In this document: positions 50,060 to 56,956 of the stretch, one piece after another | Position numbering within the stretch: position 1 is the first letter of the stretch | Layout of the letters: each line of letters opens with the position of its first letter | Notes under the pieces: model-generated | Databases searched by the model: none | What the model was told of the DNA's origin: nothing | What the model saw: the letters and a program-made list of their open reading frames with translations, nothing else | Position numbers and translations under genes: made by a program | DNA from: a virus | Direction: 5' to 3' (one strand) | IMG/VR virus record: IMGVR_UViG_3300050343_000135 | Span: 1 to 64,000 of that record | Length of the DNA stretch: 64,000 nucleotides

Positions 50060-50224
50060 ATGACTATTATGAAAGAAAAAAAGCCAACTCTTAAACGTCA
50101 AGAGGTGGTCGAATTGGTACTCGATAAATTGAAAGAGCAAGGTATTGAGGATATGACAATATTTGCAACATATAAGAGATTAAATCTTAAAGGCTTGTTG
50201 CATTTTTTAGAGGTAACAAAATGA
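50060..50224 (+). CDS. Hypothetical protein
   Basis: 54 residues (MTIMKEKKPTLKRQEVVELV...). GGAGG upstream of ATG; its TGA overlaps the exonuclease ATG. No motif. Confidence 0.5.
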   Translation: MTIMKEKKPTLKRQEVVELVLDKLKEQGIEDMTIFATYKRLNLKGLLHFLEVTK

Positions 50225-50988
50225 AGATTGAAAGAAAATTAAATGCTTTGGTATTAGATACCGAAACGTGCTTTAAATCAGAAAATGCCAATATCATTCT
50301 TGAGATTGGTTGGACTGTTGGAAATGTACTTGATAAAACTGATATACCTACTTCGCGTAGGTATATTGTTGCTGATACTTTATTTAATCCTGAATTGCAT
50401 TGGCACTCTCAAAAATTGAGTGCCATTCATTCTGAACTATCAGATGCACCCGAGGGTTTAAGAGTAAATTATGGTAATGATATGAGGTATATAAAATACA
50501 TGAAAGAAGCTTATAGGCTGTCATGTTTAGGTGGTGAAGCATTGGGCGAAGTTGTTCTCCCCTGGGCTAGAATTCTTGACCAATTAAACAAAGATTTAGC
50601 CATGAGCGATTGCATAGGTGCTTATAATTTCCCTTTTGATTTAAGGGCGATTCAAACAACTACCAAACGCTTTCATCATCATGCTTATAATAATATATAT
50701 AAGATTCCGCATTTTTGTCTTATGCAAATGTCGGCAAATGAAATTGTTGATAGATGGTATTTCAAAAAGATAGATTCTTTAACCGAGGAGGAGAAAATAT
50801 TATTTAAATCTAAATCGGGCAAGAATCTAGGCTACTCGGCTGAAATAATGGCTAGGTATATATCTGAAGATTTAGGATATATCGAGATGCACACAGCCGA
50901 GGAGGACTCTAAGATTGAATATGAAATCATGCAATACTATTTTAATGATAAAGAGCTAGGGATGATAAATTCTTTAGCGACTATCTAG
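50221..50988 (+). CDS. DEDDh 3'-5' exonuclease
   Basis: 255 residues. LVLDTETC with the paired acidic residues, ILEIGWTVG, the second acid in YNFPFDLRAIQTT, and HTAEEDSKIEYEIM with the catalytic His and last Asp give the DEDDh order of DnaQ/RNase T-like nucleases. Likely degrades or trims DNA or RNA during replication or host take-over. Starts within the previous stop (ATGA). Confidence 0.65.
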   Translation: MKIERKLNALVLDTETCFKSENANIILEIGWTVGNVLDKTDIPTSRRYIVADTLFNPELHWHSQKLSAIHSELSDAPEGLRVNYGNDMRYIKYMKEAYRLSCLGGEALGEVVLPWARILDQLNKDLAMSDCIGAYNFPFDLRAIQTTTKRFHHHAYNNIYKIPHFCLMQMSANEIVDRWYFKKIDSLTEEEKILFKSKSGKNLGYSAEIMARYISEDLGYIEMHTAEEDSKIEYEIMQYYFNDKELGMINSLATI

Positions 50989-51075
50989 GAAATATGTAAA
51001 AGCGGTGTCTTGGACAAAAATCCGAGATGGCTATAAAAACTATAAACAAAATGAACTATTTAAGGAGGTTCAAAA

Positions 51076-51655
51076 ATGAGCGATTATAAACAATTAGAAC
51101 TCCCTTTCATTGTCGAACATGAAAGGGGGGTTGATTATCAATTTGATAGATACTTTCGACACATGGAAGCATTTAACAAAGATGCCGATACTGTCTTTAT
51201 CTATGATTTAGATTATACGACTTTTGAAAGACCGAAAATATTCACCCACAAACCCACCTATTCATTTATAGGTGGTTTTAAATGGGAATATAGCCTTGCA
51301 TGGTATATCTTTTGGGACTGCTTCATTGTGTCTCTATTCGATAAGCCCTTACCCTTACTAAAGGATATGCAAAAACATATGCAACTCGGTAGAAAGGTTG
51401 GCATTTTCTCGGCTCGTTCGGTTAAATGGTATACGGCTTTGTGGGTAAGGTTGAAAATCGGAAAGGTTGAATTTCTAAAATTCAGACCAAAGAACGACAA
51501 CACCAAAGATGATATTTTAAAAGAGACGGTACTTGCAAGAATGTTGCGAGGAACATTCATTCTTTGCTTATGCTTCTAGAATCGTGGCATGGGATGATAG
51601 ACCCGACATTATCAAGATGTATAAGCAGAATGATGTTGAGGGGTTTCTCGTATGA
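51076..51655 (+). CDS. HAD-superfamily phosphatase (one frameshift)
   Basis: FIYDLDYTTF is HAD motif I (DxDxT), GIFSARS the motif II Ser, LKFRPKNDNTKDDILKE the motif III Lys, and AWDDRPDIIKMYK the acidic motif IV, reached after a frame change near 51555. About 192 residues, resembling phage polynucleotide-kinase-type 3'-phosphatase domains. AGGAGG lies upstream of the ATG. DNA/RNA end repair is a plausible role beside the exonuclease. Confidence 0.55.
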
Positions 51656-51909
51656 TAGATATAACAATGACTGTTCTTTTTTGGGTTGGGGTGACTTCGG
51701 TTGCCTCGGCTCTTGCTTACATTCCAAAAGATATGCGACTTTTTGAGGTTGTTATAACTTTGGGTAATATATTAATCTTATTAACTAGCCCATTGATGCT
51801 ACAATGGGAATTCACTATCTTTTTAATGACTTTCCTTATTTGGTCGGCTCAAATTAAAATGGGTAGAGATGCTAAAACTTATGGAGGTGCTAGAAATGGC
51901 TACAAATAG
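51652..51909 (+). CDS. Two- to three-helix membrane protein
   Basis: 85 residues; helices around VLFWVGVTSVASALAYI, VVITLGNILILLTSPLML and FTIFLMTFLIWSAQI. Starts 3 bases before the HAD stop. Function unknown. Confidence 0.5.
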   Translation: MIDITMTVLFWVGVTSVASALAYIPKDMRLFEVVITLGNILILLTSPLMLQWEFTIFLMTFLIWSAQIKMGRDAKTYGGARNGYK

Positions 51910-52045
51910 ACAAAAACAAAATAAGATAAAATTAGATAAATGGCTTTCGCAATGCTTCGGCTACAAGGTGGCAAAATGGTTCGATTTAATCCTGTTGGCT
52001 TTGGTTTCGTGGGCATTGTTTATATTTGCAATGTGGGTGGCGTAA
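51896..52045 (+). CDS. Single-helix membrane protein
   Basis: 49 residues: basic N-terminus (MATNRQKQNKIKLDKWL) and C-terminal helix LILLALVSWALFIFAMWVA. Overlaps both neighbours. Confidence 0.5.
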   Translation: MATNRQKQNKIKLDKWLSQCFGYKVAKWFDLILLALVSWALFIFAMWVA

Positions 52046-52128
52046 TGAAACGATCACTTATTAAATATAGCTTATATGATCTATGCGATTTATTAGCGGA
52101 AGCAATTGCAAAACCTAATGAGAACTGA
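52045..52128 (+). CDS. Very short ORF at end of block
   Basis: 27 residues (MKRSLIKYSLYDLCDLLAEA...). TAATG overlap with the previous stop suggests coupled translation; short length keeps confidence low. Confidence 0.3.
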   Translation: MKRSLIKYSLYDLCDLLAEAIAKPNEN

Positions 52129-52258
52129 AAAAATTGATTCATGAGATAGCTGGGGAACTTTCCCACCGAAAAACTTTTGGAGCAAAAATTCTTGTTCAAT
52201 TTTGTAATGGGTATTTTACTAATCTAAAATAATCTTTTGGGTTGGTTAGTTTTTTGTT

Positions 52259-52320
52259 TTCGGCGGGTTAATTTATACTAACTATTAGTGAAATTTTGCT
52301 ACCCCGCCGAAGACAAATTT
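52259..52320 (+). terminator. Terminator closing the 49.5-52.1 kb block
   Basis: TTCGGCGGG (52259-52267) and CCCGCCGAA (52303-52311) pair over 9 bp; an inner ACTAA/TTAGT hairpin fills the loop; a run of eight T follows from about 52318. Confidence 0.55.
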
Positions 52321-52367
52321 TTTTGCCCGAAAGAAAAAAGCTGAATGAGAATCATTCGCATTTAGAG

Positions 52368-52397
52368 TTATCCCCACTATCCACAGACTTATCCACA
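52368..52397 (+). other. Cluster of three DnaA-box-like 9-mers, candidate origin
   Basis: TTATCCCCA (52368), CTATCCACA (52377) and TTATCCACA (52389) lie in direct orientation within 30 bases; the last is the exact DnaA consensus. AT-rich DNA and direct repeats follow. Suggests a host DnaA-responsive replication origin. Confidence 0.5.
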
Positions 52398-52430
52398 GGT
52401 GAATTTTTATACAGCGTGAGCGCTTTAGCG

Positions 52431-52490
52431 CCGACAAGTAGTAGTATTATTATTATTTTTGTAGCCGCAGGCGCCAAAGTAGTAGTATTA
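52431..52490 (+). repeat. Direct repeats near candidate origin
   Basis: AAGTAGTAGTATTA occurs at 52436-52449 and 52477-52490, 41 bases apart, each preceded within a few bases by GCGCC. Iteron-like arrangement between the DnaA boxes and the divergent promoters. Confidence 0.45.
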
Positions 52491-52548
52491 CTATGATGAG
52501 TAGTCTTTCTGCGACCGCCGCCGCGAATTTGGATTAGTTCCTAAGTCT

Positions 52549-52577
52549 ATTATACCACAGCGCCCGGTAAATGTCAA
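52549..52577 (-). promoter_or_regulatory. Leftward sigma70 promoter into the origin region
   Basis: TTGACA, 17-base spacer, TATAAT on the minus strand. No gene lies downstream before the DnaA boxes, so it may make an origin RNA. Confidence 0.6.
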
Positions 52578-52613
52578 GAGAAACGCAGAAATTAATTTTC
52601 TTTCACAAATCCC

Positions 52614-52641
52614 TTGACATTTCCAATTGGCGCTGTATAAT
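52614..52641 (+). promoter_or_regulatory. Sigma70 promoter for gene at 52673
   Basis: TTGACA, 16-base spacer, TATAAT. Back to back with the minus promoter at 52549 and sharing GGCGCTG in its spacer. Confidence 0.7.
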
Positions 52642-52672
52642 AGTATACATAATAAAGACAAAGGAGAACATT

Positions 52673-52834
52673 ATGAAAAACGAAAAAACAGAAAAAGCAA
52701 AAAGACCAAACAAAAAATACTTGCTAAAAGAAATTAGCGAACTATCTGGCAAAAGAATCGCTGAGTTAGACTCACTAGGCAGAAGCAACATTGAAACAAT
52801 CGTCTGGATTCGCGACATGGTCAAAGGAGCGTAA
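52673..52834 (+). CDS. Small basic/helical protein
   Basis: 53 residues (MKNEKTEKAKRPNKKYLLKE... ISELSGKRIAELDSLGRSN). AAGGAG precedes the ATG by 8 bases. The first part is basic, the rest a short helix pair; possibly DNA binding. Own promoter in the control region suggests an early regulator. Confidence 0.5.
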   Translation: MKNEKTEKAKRPNKKYLLKEISELSGKRIAELDSLGRSNIETIVWIRDMVKGA

Positions 52835-52859
52835 GCAACTCTATAACTCACTGCTAGAC

Positions 52860-52886
52860 GCAACCTGCTATTGGCACGCAGGTCGC
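52860..52886. terminator. Hairpin downstream of the 53-residue gene
   Basis: ACCTGC and GCAGGT pair around TATTGGCAC, extended by GC pairs after a mismatch. No T-run; may also act on the antisense transcript from 52924. Confidence 0.35.
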
Positions 52887-52895
52887 ATCGCGCCG

Positions 52896-52924
52896 ATTTT
52901 ACCACACCTAAACTCGCATGTCAA
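52896..52924 (-). promoter_or_regulatory. Antisense promoter
   Basis: TTGACA, 17-base spacer, TAAAAT on the minus strand, aimed at the gene at 52673-52834. Suggests an antisense transcript. Confidence 0.5.
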
Positions 52925-52996
52925 TACTTATGCGAAATTATTTTTGCCTAAAATTTCCCGGGCTAGTCTTCCCTATACCTAAAGCATTTCCCCAAG

Positions 52997-53010
52997 AGTG
53001 AGTACTCACT
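52997..53010. promoter_or_regulatory. Perfect 14-bp palindrome, operator candidate
   Basis: AGTGAGTACTCACT is fully self-complementary and lies in a gene-free control stretch (52835-53334). Confidence 0.4.
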
Positions 53011-53075
53011 ATCATCGCACGTCAGCAAAAAGGGATTCGCACCAATCGGGCGTTGCTTTATCCAGGGCGGCGCCG

Positions 53076-53143
53076 TAAGTGCGAAAACTAAGTACAAAAG
53101 TGATACTCCTGCGCCAAATTAAGTGCAAAATCTAAGTACTAGG
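53076..53143 (+). repeat. Two spaced pairs of TAAGTRC repeats
   Basis: TAAGTGC at 53076, TAAGTAC at 53089, TAAGTGC at 53120 and TAAGTAC at 53133: two pairs, each with 13-base spacing, 44 bases apart. The regular spacing suggests iterons or repeated operator sites. Confidence 0.45.
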
Positions 53144-53195
53144 TCTACTTGTGCGAGTTAGCGGCCGTCGCGAGACTAGTATAAGTCTTATTTAT

Positions 53196-53223
53196 ATTTT
53201 ATCAGACTTTGGAAGCTTGTCAA
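53196..53223 (-). promoter_or_regulatory. Leftward promoter upstream of the repeats
   Basis: TTGACA, 16-base spacer, TAAAAT on the minus strand; transcription would cross the TAAGTRC repeats and the palindrome. No gene downstream on that strand. Confidence 0.5.
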
Positions 53224-53334
53224 GACTTATGCGAAGGTTTGCACCGATTTTGCGAGAAAGATTGTGCCAGTTTCGCGTCCGGCCCCCGAGAGTTCGCTAG
53301 CGTTAATTTATGAGGAATTTCTTTCGCAAATCTA

Positions 53335-53363
53335 TTGACAATCTTATCAGGCTTCTATATAAT
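53335..53363 (+). promoter_or_regulatory. Sigma70 promoter for structured RNA A
   Basis: TTGACA, 17-base spacer, TATAAT. No ORF with a ribosome site follows within 280 bases; the next gene has its own promoter. Confidence 0.65.
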
Positions 53364-53369
53364 ATATGT

Positions 53370-53545
53370 ATCTTTTGAGGGAAATGAGAAAAACCGAACA
53401 CAGAGGCTAACTATTAACAGTTAGAGAGAGTATAGGTGAGTCGCTTCAGGGGGGTGTCCAAGCATGCTAGGGGATATTAGAAATGCAAAAACGAACAAGA
53501 GCTTGGCCCGATTCATTTCCACCAAAAGACCTATACTAAGGTATG
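53370..53545 (+). ncRNA. Candidate structured RNA A
   Basis: Downstream of a consensus promoter. Stems visible: CTAACT/AGTTAG hairpin (53407-53424), a 9-bp closing stem AGTATAGGT (53429-53437) with ACCTATACT (53529-53537), and inside it CCAAGC (53458-53463) with GCTTGG (53501-53506). No coding frame. No T-run is seen at the 3' end, so the end is approximate. Class unknown. Confidence 0.45.
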
Positions 53546-53582
53546 GTTGCGAAAGGAGAACACGCAAAACATAAAAAACTCC

Positions 53583-53611
53583 TTGACAAAACCTTATCCG
53601 CAGTATATAAT
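53583..53611 (+). promoter_or_regulatory. Sigma70 promoter for HTH gene at 53651
   Basis: TTGACA, 17-base spacer, TATAAT, followed by a 35-base leader with AAGGAG before ATG 53651. Confidence 0.7.
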
Positions 53612-53650
53612 AGTATTATAAAAACAAACAAAAAGAATAAGGAGAACATT

Positions 53651-53977
53651 ATGGCATCAGCTAAAAATTACACAGAAGAAATGGTAGCTTCAATGACAGA
53701 AGCATACAAAGCCAATCCTACAAGAGAAACAGTAGATGGCTTAGCAAGAGAATTTGGCAAGACTACAAGAAGTATCATTGCTAAACTTTCAAGAGAAGGC
53801 GTATATGTTGCTCAACCAAGAACAACTAAATCTGGTGAAGCAATAGTAGCTAAATCTGAGTTGGTTTCTGAAGTTGCTACTATTCTAGGTGTGCAGGTTG
53901 AGGACATAGCATCTCTAGAAAAAGCAACAAAAGTCCACCTCAAAGAACTGGTGACAAGACTATCCCAAGTAGTCTAG
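53651..53977 (+). CDS. HTH-type DNA-binding regulator, paralogue 1
   Basis: 108 residues. TVDGLAREFGKTTRSIIAKL then SREGVYVAQPRTTK is a helix-turn-helix core, followed by a small helical C-terminus (VATILGVQVEDIASLEKATK). The start at 53651 is chosen because AAGGAG precedes it and upstream in-frame sequence covers the promoter. Closely similar in plan to the gene at 57956-58258. Confidence 0.6.
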   Translation: MASAKNYTEEMVASMTEAYKANPTRETVDGLAREFGKTTRSIIAKLSREGVYVAQPRTTKSGEAIVAKSELVSEVATILGVQVEDIASLEKATKVHLKELVTRLSQVV

Positions 53978-53983
53978 TTGCGA

Positions 53984-54035
53984 ACTCTGAGAACCTCGTG
54001 AAAAATAACACTTGACACGAGGTTACCGCCAGAGT
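53984..54035. promoter_or_regulatory. 15-bp inverted repeat overlapping a -35 box
   Basis: ACTCTG and AACCTCGTG (53984-54000) pair with CACGAGGTT and CAGAGT (54016-54035). The right arm contains part of the TTGACA of the next promoter, so it can be both the terminator of the HTH gene and an operator. Confidence 0.45.
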
Positions 54036-54040
54036 ATAAT
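54012..54040 (+). promoter_or_regulatory. Sigma70 promoter for structured RNA B
   Basis: TTGACA, 17-base spacer, TATAAT. No gene follows before the next promoter. Confidence 0.65.
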
Positions 54041-54046
54041 ATATTT

Positions 54047-54340
54047 ATAAAATTAAGAAACAGTAGAGAAGTGATAAAAGTAGGCTGACCCCCTCATTGT
54101 CACTTGGTTAAAGTGAACCTACTCTAGCTACTAAACATACCCTATCAAGTAGCAGATAGTATTTAACGGGAAAGTGGTGGGATTAAATACTGTTTTTTAG
54201 CTAGATAACTCTAGCGTGGTAAGTGTCTACGGAAGCACGCACAAAAGTGAAGTAGCAAGTTCGACTCTTGCACCACCTAGTAAAAGTTAGTACCAATCTA
54301 ACATCTAGCTAAAAACCAGTTAAGTAGTAAATAAGTTAAA
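54047..54340 (+). ncRNA. Candidate structured RNA B with tRNA-like domain
   Basis: About 290 bases with no ORF. AGTATTTAA pairs perfectly with TTAAATACT (9 bp, about 54157-54191), and TTTTTAGCTAGAT (54194-54206) pairs with ATCTAGCTAAAAA (54303-54315), a 13-bp stem enclosing the tRNA-like element at 54213-54279. Own promoter upstream. Class unknown. Confidence 0.5.
54213..54279 (+). ncRNA. tRNA-like element inside RNA B
   Basis: T-arm GCAAG-TTCGACT-CTTGC (54255-54271) is canonical, followed by ACCACCT-A. The 5' side reads AG-C-GTGGT: without one extra C it would pair as a full 7-bp acceptor stem. A GTG/CAC D-like hairpin follows, but only 16 bases remain where an anticodon arm and variable loop need about 22, so it is not an ordinary tRNA. 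Confidence 0.4.
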
Positions 54341-54347
54341 AATTTAC

Positions 54348-54376
54348 TTGACACAAGGTTAAAAACGTAGTATAAT
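54348..54376 (+). promoter_or_regulatory. Sigma70 promoter for the 1-kb RNA
   Basis: TTGACA, 17-base spacer, TATAAT, followed by ATATATTAC. Confidence 0.7.
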
Positions 54377-54382
54377 ATATAT

Positions 54383-55377
54383 TACAAAAAGGGGAAAAGT
54401 AGTTGGAAACAGGAAAAAATAAATGATTGAGCTTCGGCCAATAAATAATCCTCCAACAACTTGACCGAGTGAGGCGTCACATAAAACACTGCCGGATGCT
54501 CTTTAGACATAGATGAGATTCACGTTAAATGTAAAAATGTCCGCTTTTGATAGTCGTTATGAGACATACCTTCCGCAGCAAGGAGAGAGTCATAACCGCA
54601 TGAACTGATGCGTAAATATTTGAGTGGATACTTCCAATAAGTCCCCTGAGTACATAGTACGATTGCGAAGGACTCCAAAGTAGGGTGAGTAGCGACTAAC
54701 ACAACGGCAATAAGCAAAGCAGCAACGAAGCAAGAACAGTTCGGCACTTTATCGAAAGTATAAAATCGATTTGTTTTACTGCATTAATGGGCGTTACGAC
54801 CTTCGGGTTTACTAAATGCAGAGGTAATTGTAAGCACAGGATATAGCCAAAATATCGGTGTAGAGTGAGGAAACCACGCTGTTCCTATCCCACGCCTCAA
54901 CCGTTTCGGTAGCAGGAGTGTAGGGCAAGGACGAGAAGAAAACCAGTCTACTGCGACACGGGCGGACTAGATATTTATATCATAGCAACCAGTCAATAGT
55001 AGCAAACTCGGGCAAGGGAAAGGATGATGTTTCCTAGCCGCAGACTGCGAGAGCGAGGTGTCTTCGGGACGGGGGCAGTAGGCAACTAATTAAGAAGTGC
55101 AGACTTGGAACACTATAAAAGCTAAGCAGCAAGAAGAACGGCAGTCGCTCTGTCAACTACTGAATAGTAGATATCTTAGTCAATAGCATTTGGACTTAAA
55201 ACAGTGCATAGTAGATAAGTGATGTGAAATAAGCAGTGCACCTTCGATTGAAGTTTGTAATATCCATCACCTCTAGCTACGCAGTGGACAGGTTCGTGAG
55301 TAATTCCAACACGACCACTTTAAAATAAACTTACGTTCGGAGTTTAAATAGGCAGTTGAGATACTGCCTATTTTTTT
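54383..55377 (+). ncRNA. Large ornate structured noncoding RNA, about 1 kb
   Basis: Bounded by its own consensus promoter and a strong terminator; no credible ORF on either strand for 1 kb. Many short helices with stable loops: GTTGGA/TCCAAC (54402, 54452) enclosing an ATTG-GC-TTCG-GC-CAAT hairpin (54426-54442); CTGCATT/AATGCAG (54779, 54815) enclosing GACC-TTCG-GGTT; CTTC-GATT-GAAG (55242); GTGATG/CATCAC (55219, 55265). Size, phage setting and tetraloop content recall the GOLLD and ROOL classes of giant phage RNAs, but assignment needs a covariance search. Confidence 0.65.
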
Positions 55378-55378
55378 G
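55347..55378 (+). terminator. Rho-independent terminator of the 1-kb RNA
   Basis: AATAGGCAGT and ACTGCCTATT pair around a 6-base loop; seven T follow the base of the stem. Confidence 0.8.
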
Positions 55379-55425
55379 TTTCGTAGAACTATATCTCAAA
55401 ATTTTAAGGTCTTAAAAAATAGTTC

Positions 55426-55454
55426 TTGACAGACAACTTATTTCTCTGTATAAT
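55426..55454 (+). promoter_or_regulatory. Sigma70 promoter for the early gene block
   Basis: TTGACA, 17-base spacer, TATAAT, then a short leader with AAGGAG before ATG 55480. Confidence 0.75.
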
Positions 55455-55479
55455 ATATGTATATAAAAAGGAGACAAAG

Positions 55480-55824
55480 ATGGATTTATGGACAACAATC
55501 AAACACTTAGAAAAGGAACACAATTGCATAATATATGGCATACTTGAACCACAAGGTGTAGCAGAAGATTTATCTAGCTGGAGTAGTTTTGATGCTGAGG
55601 AGCGAACAGAAGATTTCATAATGGACTCTTACGACATTCCAACGCAGTTAATGCTTGAAGCATTTGAGAACGCATATAACAATGTAAGTTCCGAGTACGA
55701 CAACTACAACACTATGCTAGAAGTAGTAGGCGATTACATAGTCGCAAAGTTAAAAGCAAAGCAGTGTGTATGTGGCGCAGTAGAATGCCCAGACGAGTAC
55801 GCACACACAACGAGTGGGGTGTAA
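55480..55824 (+). CDS. Hypothetical early protein
   Basis: 114 residues from ATG 55480 (MDLWTTIKHLEKEHNCIIYG...). Acidic, helical, with a C-terminal CVCGAVECPDEYAH Cys cluster that might bind metal. First gene after the strong promoter. Confidence 0.55.
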   Translation: MDLWTTIKHLEKEHNCIIYGILEPQGVAEDLSSWSSFDAEERTEDFIMDSYDIPTQLMLEAFENAYNNVSSEYDNYNTMLEVVGDYIVAKLKAKQCVCGAVECPDEYAHTTSGV

Positions 55825-55825
55825 G

Positions 55826-55936
55826 ATGGCAGACAAATTTACTAAGGGAGTCATGGGCGACCACAGTGCAAAAGTGATGCCTTTCCCCACCATTGACAGA
55901 GTCTCTTTTTATAGGAGCATATGGATAGAAGTATGA
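55826..55936 (+). CDS. Short hypothetical ORF
   Basis: 36 residues (MADKFTKGVMGDHSAKVMPF...). Immediately follows the previous stop; overlaps the next gene by 16 bases. Modest support. Confidence 0.35.
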   Translation: MADKFTKGVMGDHSAKVMPFPTIDRVSFYRSIWIEV

Positions 55937-56103
55937 CAGCAATAGCAGAGTTAAATGTGCAGTTGCAACAAGTACAAGACATGCTATTCAATGAAGTAGT
56001 AGAGTTCGAGACATGCGTTGTTGAGTTACAAAACGAAATACAACGCTTGGAACGACTACTAAAAAATGAACAAACAATAAACAAGATAGGTAAAGACACA
56101 TAG
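55921..56103 (+). CDS. Small coiled-coil protein
   Basis: 60 residues: AIAELNVQLQQVQDMLFNEV and VVELQNEIQRLERLLKNEQ give continuous heptads. AGGAG lies upstream of ATG 55921. Confidence 0.55.
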   Translation: MDRSMTAIAELNVQLQQVQDMLFNEVVEFETCVVELQNEIQRLERLLKNEQTINKIGKDT

Positions 56104-56113
56104 GAGGTGCAAC

Positions 56114-56335
56114 ATGCCAGTAAAATTTAAACCAAGTGCAAAGAAATACGTTAGAGGCGTACCGGCAAGTAAATTGCCAATGGAACACTTCTACATGCAC
56201 ACAATGAAAAAAGAAGAGCTATTTGAGTACATAAACGACAAAGGCCAAAACATGAAACCTAAAGTAAGACAGAAGTGCGTAAACGAACTTCAGCGTAGAG
56301 GTATCAAAATAGAATGGGTGGAGGTGCAGTCATGA
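56114..56335 (+). CDS. Conserved phage protein
   Basis: 73 residues: MPVKFKPSAKKYVRGVPASK, YMHTMKKEELFEYINDKGQN, KVRQKCVNELQRRGIKIEWV. A common small protein in marine phage early regions, possibly DNA-binding; unknown function. AGGAGG before the ATG. Confidence 0.55.
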   Translation: MPVKFKPSAKKYVRGVPASKLPMEHFYMHTMKKEELFEYINDKGQNMKPKVRQKCVNELQRRGIKIEWVEVQS

Positions 56336-56475
56336 GATGGAGTGGTAAAGCGAAACATAAATCGCACAAAAAGAAAACTGCACAAGGTGATTCACATGGC
56401 AGAGTTAGCTTAAATATGAACAAAAACAAGAAGCGTAGCTTCAAGAAATACAGGGGCAAGGCAGATGATAAATGA
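56332..56475 (+). CDS. Small basic protein
   Basis: 47 residues rich in Lys, Arg, His and Ser (MRWSGKAKHKSHKKKTAQGD...). ATGA overlap with the previous stop. Confidence 0.45.
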   Translation: MRWSGKAKHKSHKKKTAQGDSHGRVSLNMNKNKKRSFKKYRGKADDK

Positions 56476-56864
56476 TTATGCGAAATTTGTAGACAAATGT
56501 ACCTCCGCTGAGAGTAGAGAAACGAGTGCTTTTCAGCAGAGAATAACAGCACTAAGCGTGATGCATCCTGATGTAGATTGGAGTAGATTAATGACTTCAG
56601 CTATAGGAATGTTAGCAGAAAGTGGAGAATTTACCGAGATTATGAAAAAAATATTTTTTCAAGGTAAAGAAATGAGTGAAGGCAACAGATATCATATGAA
56701 GCGTGAGCTAGGTGATGTACTGTGGTACTGGATTCAAGGTTGTATTGCATCTAGGTTATACGCCTGAAGAAGTAATGAAAGAAAACATAGCAAAGCTAGA
56801 GAAGAGATATCCGAATGGCTTTGAACAGATTCGTAGTGAAGTGCGAGAAGAAGGAGATATCTAG
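56465..56864 (+). CDS. MazG-like nucleotide pyrophosphohydrolase (one frameshift)
   Basis: MLAESGEFTEIMKKIFFQGK and HMKRELGDVLWYWIQG are the paired acidic helices of the all-alpha NTP pyrophosphatase fold (ExxE and ExxD). A frameshift near 56750 leads to GYTPEEVMKENIAKLEKRYP, the normal C-terminus, and TAG 56862-56864. About 132 residues. MazG-type enzymes remove unwanted NTPs or alarmones and are frequent in marine phages. Confidence 0.65.
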
Positions 56865-56956
56865 TGGAAATGATAGAAAATTTATTAGCGGGTATTGGAT
56901 TAATAACAGTAGTAGTAGGCATATTATTTGTCTGCGTATTTTGGGAGAACAGATAA
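56864..56956 (+). CDS. Very small membrane peptide
   Basis: 30 residues from GTG 56864 (MEMIENLLAGIGLITVVVGI...). AGGAG at suitable distance; helix IGLITVVVGILFVCVF. Stop overlaps the next ATG. Confidence 0.4.
   Translation: MEMIENLLAGIGLITVVVGILFVCVFWENR

Noticed and set aside
53076-53143. CRISPR array
   Set aside because: Repeats are only 7-12 bases with 13- and 44-base spacing; no unique spacers of CRISPR length and no cas genes.
54213-54279. Ordinary tRNA gene
   Set aside because: T-arm is canonical but the anticodon arm region is about six bases too short and one extra base breaks the acceptor stem.
54047-54340. Phage tmRNA
   Set aside because: No D-arm-free tRNA-like pairing with a distant 5' end, and no tag-peptide frame found.
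54520-54747. 75-residue minus-strand ORF inside the 1-kb RNA
   Set aside because: No ribosome site, Cys/Leu-rich composition unlike neighbours, and it lies within the structured RNA.
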